Source of the DNA: Urophycis tenuis
Taxonomy: Eukaryota; Chordata; Actinopteri; Gadiformes; Phycidae
Direction: 5' to 3'
Assembly (NCBI GenBank): GCA_036785325.1
Contig: JAXIVH010000021.1
Location: 593,707 to 657,706, forward strand
DNA: 64,000 bases
Below, piece after piece: positions 59,172 through 64,000 of the stretch. The first letter of the stretch is position 1, and the number at the start of each line of letters is the position of its first letter. The notes beneath the pieces are model-generated. The model made no database searches. It had not been told where the DNA came from and worked only from the letters and a program-made list of their open reading frames with translations. The translations under genes were made by a program, and so were the position numbers.

Positions 59172-60420
59172 GCCTAGTTTATACTTCTCCGACTGCGTAA
59201 TCCGTCATCCGACTGCGTATCTACCTATTTATATACAGTCTATGGTATCTACGGACACCCCTCGAGCCCTCATAGTTCTCCGTCGTGGTGACGGATACGC
59301 AATGCAATTTCCCGCTTGACCAGTAGGGGTCGCTACGCAAGACTGGCCATGACATTCATGCAAGTAAAATCATGCAAGTAAATAAGTACAAAAGGGAAAA
59401 ATAGTTAAGAGGGGATCAATTAATAAATAAATAAAATAAAAAAGGGGATACATTATAAATGAAATGCTTTTAAAAGTAAAAACCGTACACAAACTTGCAA
59501 TTTGCCACCGTCTCTTTTAAAGAGATATTCCGCCATTTTTGGAAATAAGCTCATTTTCCAACTTCCCTCGAGCAAAACAATCGATCTTTACCCTTTTCCC
59601 GTTCATCCAGCCGTTTTGTGAGTCTGGCGGTACAACTTTTAGCTGTAGCTTAGCATAGATAATTGAATTGGATTAGACCATTCGCATCTCGCCCGCTTAG
59701 AAGTGACTACGATTTCCGGAATTTTTCCCATTTAAAACTTGTCTCTTCTCAAGTTTGAAAGTGCAATAAGACAGACAGAAAATGAAACGTGGCGATTTTC
59801 TAGGCTGATTTTACCCGGAGCTATACTCTCATTCTGGCGTAATAATCAAGGAAAGTTGCAAAGGTACCATGGGCGCAGTGATATGACACAGCGCCTCAAT
59901 AGTCCCTGTAGGCTTCTTCCGGCAATACAACCAACGTGATTACCTGCTATTACCGGTGGTATACCGGGACTATACTTTGAGGCGCGTCATATCACTTCTA
60001 AGCGGGCGAGATGCTAATGGTCTAATGCGATTCAATGATCTATGCTATGCTACAGCTAAAAGTTGTACCGCCAGACTCACAGAACGGCTGGATGAACGGG
60101 AAAAGGGTAAAGATCGATTGTTTTGCTCGAGGGAAGGTGGAAAATGAGTTTATTTCCAAAAATGGCGGAATATCCCTAAGTTTCACAAGTTCAAGTGGGT
60201 CGGCTTGCATTTTGGAGCTTTATGCGTCCATATAGTAAAGTGTAGGCATATAGCGTATAAAGCGTATACATAAATGGCGCTGCCAGTGTTTACGTTGTGA
60301 TAGAAGTCGATACCGATAGAATGTGATTCATTGTGAGTCATTCATGTGTAAATGACGTGTTTAGAGGACCAATCGCAGCCCTTGCGGTCTCCGTTGTACG
60401 TAGACGGAGTGACGGATACA
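59172..60420 (+). mobile_element. GCCTAG-family MITE copy 1, interrupted
   Basis: It begins GCCTAGTTTATACTTCTCC and is the inverted counterpart of copy 2 (60423-61047) along its length, for example CCGTCGTGGTGACGGATACG and GTGTTTACGTTGTGATAGAA. It is split by a second MITE at 59520-60176 and lacks its right terminus. Confidence 0.85.
59520..60176. mobile_element. Palindromic MITE nested in copy 1
   Basis: The inverted arms of about 145 bp start GATATTCCGCCATTTTTGG on the left and end CCAAAAATGGCGGAATATC on the right. TA lies at both flanks (59518-59519 and 60177-60178). It has no coding capacity. Confidence 0.85.
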
Positions 60421-60422
60421 TA

Positions 60423-61047
60423 AGCCTAGTTTATACTTCTGCGTAAAGTGACGGACGACGGAGACGGAGAGCCTCTCCGTCGTCTCCGTCGGCCTGAAAT
60501 ATTTTTTAAGTATCCGTCTCTCCGTCTACGTACAACGGAGACCGCAAGGGCTGCGATTGGTCCTCTAAACACGTCATTTACATATGAATGACTCACAATG
60601 AATCACATTCTATCGCTATCGACTTCTATCACAACGTAAACACTGGCCGCGCCATTTATGTATATACGCTTTATACGCTATATATATACGCTACATATAC
60701 ACTTTACTATATGGACGCATAAAGCTCCAAAATGCAAGCCGACCTACTTGAACTTGTGAAACTTGAAAGAGACGGTGACAAATTGCAAGTTTGTGTACGG
60801 TTTTTACTTTTAAAAGCATTTCATTTATAACGTATCCCCTTCTCTATTTAATAATTGATCCACTCTGAACTAATTTTCCCTTTTGTACTTATTTGCTTGA
60901 ATGTCATGGCCAGTCTTGCGTAGCGACCCATACTGGTCAAGCGGGAAATTGCATTCCGTATCCGTCACCACGACGGAGAACTATGGGGTCTCCGTAGTTA
61001 CGCAGTCGGATTACGGATTACGCAGTCGGAGAAGTATAAACTAGGCT
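60423..61047 (-). mobile_element. GCCTAG-family MITE copy 2, complete
   Basis: A 625-bp element with termini AGCCTAGTTTATACTTCT and AGAAGTATAAACTAGGCT, flanked by TA on both sides. The subterminal part near 60460-60500 is itself an inverted repeat (GGAGACGGAGAG/CTCTCCGTCGTCTCC). Confidence 0.87.
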
Positions 61048-61094
61048 TAACTGGTTTCCATGAGTGAATCTGACGGTGGCTGCGCCCCCTACTG

Positions 61095-61201
61095 TTTGTA
61101 TGTGACACAGGAGAAAATAAAAGTGCCTGTGTGGAGATCAACCCTGTGTCCTACTTCACCGTTGTCACACGATGGAGGATACTAGAATGAGGCCGGTTAC
61201 A
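61095..61201 (+). repeat. 5' LTR end of a Ty3/gypsy-like element
   Basis: The stretch ends GGTTACA directly before a primer-binding site. It contains a polyadenylation-like GAAAATAAAAG and starts near TGTTTGTATGTGACACAGG. The left limit is uncertain, because a MITE abuts and may have truncated it. No second LTR is in the window. Confidence 0.55.
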
Positions 61202-61202
61202 G

Positions 61203-61220
61203 TGGTGCCGTGACCCGGAT
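61203..61220 (+). other. tRNA primer-binding site
   Basis: TGGTGCCGTGACCCGGAT, complementary to a tRNA 3' end with CCA, one base after the LTR. This is typical of LTR retrotransposons. Confidence 0.8.
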
Positions 61221-61503
61221 CTTCGCTGCTCTTCAGCATCATCATCGCAAGAGTGGTGGACTGATGCCATTCGGTCACAGGAGGTTGTACAATAGAAAGA
61301 AAAACAAAACAAAAACAACGCAGATAAGAAGTAGGACTCTTAAAGGGATACTATATATAATTTTTATTTGATTTATTTGATAGGTGTGGTAACATTCAGG
61401 AAACATTGTTGTGATGCGTGGACAATTTCAAATACTGATTTAAGAATAATCTATTTTATAGAAATTCAGTTTTTCACATGGTTTATTTATTTTATTATTA
61501 TCA

Positions 61504-62880
61504 TTGATCTTGGTGGAATATATCCAAATGAGTGTTTCAATTGACATGGACGTTAACAGTAGCCCAAGTGATGTCGGCTGGGACAGAGAGCTCGATGAGA
61601 GTGGTGGGGCTCCTCAGGGTCGTAGGGGCGTGTCTACATATGATGTGGGGACGCCAGCTTTTTGTTCAACGCGCGCTATAGACCAGTTGCCAACCGGTAA
61701 TCCACCAACATTGTCATGTGTTCCAAACGCAGGGGACCCGGCCATGGGTGTGTTGATTTCAAATATTGCGCAGCAAGTAGCCCAGGGAATCAGAGACCAG
61801 TTGAGCGGTGCGGGGGTGGGAGGAGCTAGTGGCGCCCGGGTACAATATGGGGCGGACCAAACAGCCGGTGAGCCCACCTATGTTAACCTGACTGGCGCTC
61901 AGTTGGTCATGCAGGCGGATGTGAAAGAACCACCCGTGTTCCGGGGAGATGGGTCAGATACATTCACAGTTGATGATTGGCAGGAGATGATGGAGGTATA
62001 TCTTCAGAGACGAGCAGTGCCCCTGTCCGAGCAGCACACTGAAATAATGTGCAGGTTGATGGGTAAAGCTAGGGATGCTGTAAAAATAACCCTGCGGAGC
62101 AGCGTGGGGTTACAAACACAAAGCGACCCGAAATTAATTTTTAATGTGCTTAAGCGACATTTCGGCGGGTACTCATCATCCGTTATTTCTATGGCTGATT
62201 TTTACAACACAATTCCGGTTGCCAGCGAAACTCCAATGGCTTACTGGTTGAGGTTGAACAAAGCAGCTGATGCTGCCGCAGAGGCTCTTGAGTGATCGGG
62301 CCGACGTACTCACGACCCCTGTCAGGAGTTACCAATGATGTTTGTCAAATACTGCCCAGACCCCGCGCTCTCCGCCGTGTTTAAATTCAAAGCGCCCCAG
62401 CAATGCACAGCCGGTGAAATACAAGAGCACCTCGACCGCCATCACATTGAGATGGGGACCACACACACTAGGCATGTGGGGATTCACACCCAGGCGCCGG
62501 CGTTCAATGGCTCGGATGCTCAGCAGGACAGGAATGGCAACATGAAAAAGGAAAGTGGGGTGATGGAAAAGTCCCAATGTGATGAGGGCTGTATGGAAAT
62601 GCTGGTCAGCATTTTAGACCGAGTTCTTTCTCAAAACAAACAAGAAACCAACAGGCCCATAAACACACAGACACATGGACCTGGTGCCCAAAATCAGATG
62701 CGGGCTCAGTTATGTAAGGTCTGCCAGTCCGCTGAGCATACCACCACCGAGCACTGCAGGAAAGAACGCTTGTGCTTGTCCTGTTTTCAGCCAAACCACA
62801 TGATTCGAAACTGTCCAAACCGCCCCCCTCGCCGCGGTCAGAATACCTCGCCTCAACATAACTCGGCTGAGTTAAACTAG
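61504..62880 (+). pseudogene. Retrotransposon gag, interrupted by an in-frame TGA
   Basis: One frame runs 61504-62295 (stop TGA at 62293) and continues in the same frame to TAG at 62878. The first part has a capsid-like region (EPPVFRGDGSD, WQEMMEVYLQRR, LKRHFGGYSS). The second has a Cys-rich pair ending in a zinc knuckle (CLSCFQPNHMIRNC, the C-X2-C-X4-H-X4-C pattern). The start could also be the Met at 61528. The single nonsense codon suggests a young but disabled copy, or stop readthrough. Confidence 0.75.
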
Positions 62881-64000
62881 TAGGCCCGTGCCTCGGGGGT
62901 ACAGGTGCGGGTGGTGTCAGCGAGAACCCCATCAATGATATTAGACAGCATTACCTGGAGGCATGCGCCGGGGCTCCGGCGGGTGCACACATTATCGCAC
63001 AGAACACACAGAGGGTTGGACCTTATGATGAGCTGTTTTATACCCCAGTCAGGATCAACCAATATCAGGTCAAGGGTATGATAGACTCAGGTTCCATGAC
63101 GTGTACTCTCAGTGAGCAAGTGGAACAGCAGATGTTGGGCAACAAGTTGCTGCCCGCAAAGACTGCGATGAAAGAGGAGGTAGTGCTGGTAGGCTGTGGG
63201 GGAGTAAAGACTACTGCAAAGTGCATGTATGAGGTAGAGATGGAACTCTATGGTGTAAAATGCATAGTGCCCATTCTTGTAGTACCAGGCCAGCGTGACG
63301 AGTTGATAATCGGATCAAACGTTATCCGGTTCCTTACCCACCAGCTGAAGTCGACCGATGACTACTGGCGCATGGTGTCCCAAGGCGATGTACCCAAGCA
63401 GTGTGAGCAGTTCCTCGACCTACTGACTAGCTTGTGTCGTTGGAGGGGTGGGAATGCTCCGGAGAAAATAAGGACCTTAAAGATGGGACAGGCAGTCACG
63501 TTATTGGCTAGGACCGAGCATTTGGTTTGGGGGAGGTTACCCAAAAATGTTCCGATGTTGCCGGGTAGCGCAGTCATTGTGGAGCCGACTACGTCCAAGT
63601 CTATGCCTCGTAACATTCTGGTTGCCCGCACTCTCATGTCCATGTGGGGGGATGGATGGGTGGCTATGAAGGTTACCAACTTTTCAAAACACACTTTGGA
63701 TTGTGGCCAGGCCAAGGATTTTACCCACCGTATACGGCTGACAGATGACAGGCCGTTCCGATTGCCGTACCGCCGGGTGCACCCGGCCCAGTACCAAAAG
63801 CTGCGGCAGGTACTCTCGGAGATGGAGGAGCAGGAGATTATCCAAAAGTCTACTAGTGAGTATGCGTCTCCGCCAGTGTTGGTTTGGAAAAAAGATGGAA
63901 GTTTGAGGTTGTGCACGGATTTTAGGTGGCTAAACGCGCGCACCCTTAAGGATGCACATCCGCTCCTGCATCAAGCCGACTGTTTAGCTGCACTGGGCGG
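62871..64000 (+). CDS. Retrotransposon pol (protease and start of reverse transcriptase), cut by window end
   Basis: The frame is open from 62871 to the window end, in -1 relation to gag and overlapping its last 10 nt. An aspartic protease active site is visible (GMIDSGSMTCTLSE). After a linker, the reverse transcriptase begins with YASPPVLVWKKDGSLRLC and TDFRWLN, typical of Ty3/gypsy. Integrase and the 3' LTR would lie beyond the window. Expression is probably by -1 frameshift, which is inference. Confidence 0.82.

Overview
The window looks like a piece of a teleost fish genome. It holds long, intron-rich vertebrate genes with canonical GT/AG junctions, a nuclear tRNA gene, tRNA-derived SINEs with fish-type LINE tails, L2/CR1-like LINEs, hAT-like and TA-target MITEs, a Ty3/gypsy-like LTR element and an unusual load of minisatellites. 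No bacterial or viral gene organisation is seen.

Four protein-coding genes could be rebuilt exon by exon, and all reading frames close exactly. AMDHD2 (N-acetylglucosamine-6-phosphate deacetylase; + strand, 1579-15251, 11 exons, 405 aa) is convergent with JMJD8 (JmjC-domain protein with signal peptide; - strand, 23977-17025, 9 exons, 278 aa). Next comes a secreted or membrane-tethered trypsin-like serine protease (- strand, 31473-27697, 5 exons, 302 aa). Last is TAOK2 (TAO-family STE20 kinase; + strand, coding 36291-54656, 20 coding exons, 1162 aa), with a likely noncoding first exon ending at 34232. From general knowledge, human AMDHD2, JMJD8, a PRSS cluster and TAOK2 all lie on chromosome 16, so the block may be conserved synteny. 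A tRNA-Thr(CGT) gene is at 357-428.

Layout: 1-1578 tRNA, microsatellite and SINE; 1579-16450 AMDHD2, whose introns hold a hAT-like remnant, a MITE, SINEs, a nested L2 LINE and several minisatellites; 16450-24000 JMJD8 with four large arrays; 24000-27690 MITEs, a SINE and a 27-bp array that is an open frame; 27690-31480 the protease; 31500-33960 a decayed LINE and AT-rich DNA; 33960-55860 TAOK2, carrying an intact antisense LINE (39305-42624) and a 4.2-kb stop-free minisatellite intron; 55860-57900 a second LINE; 59170-61050 a large palindrome of two inverted MITE copies with a third MITE nested inside; 61050-64000 the 5' part of an LTR retrotransposon (gag with an in-frame stop, then protease and the start of reverse transcriptase), cut by the window end.

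The most striking signal is the relation between minisatellites and splice sites. At five exon boundaries (AMDHD2 exon 10; TAOK2 exons 5, 7, 12 and 15) the tandem unit contains the splice site plus 7-44 nt of the exon, as though arrays were seeded on exon-intron junctions. One TAOK2 intron is filled by an array, is a multiple of three long, has no stop in the gene's frame, and would be read through as 1426 residues if retained. One 41-bp minisatellite family occupies introns of three different genes, each time in the same orientation relative to transcription.
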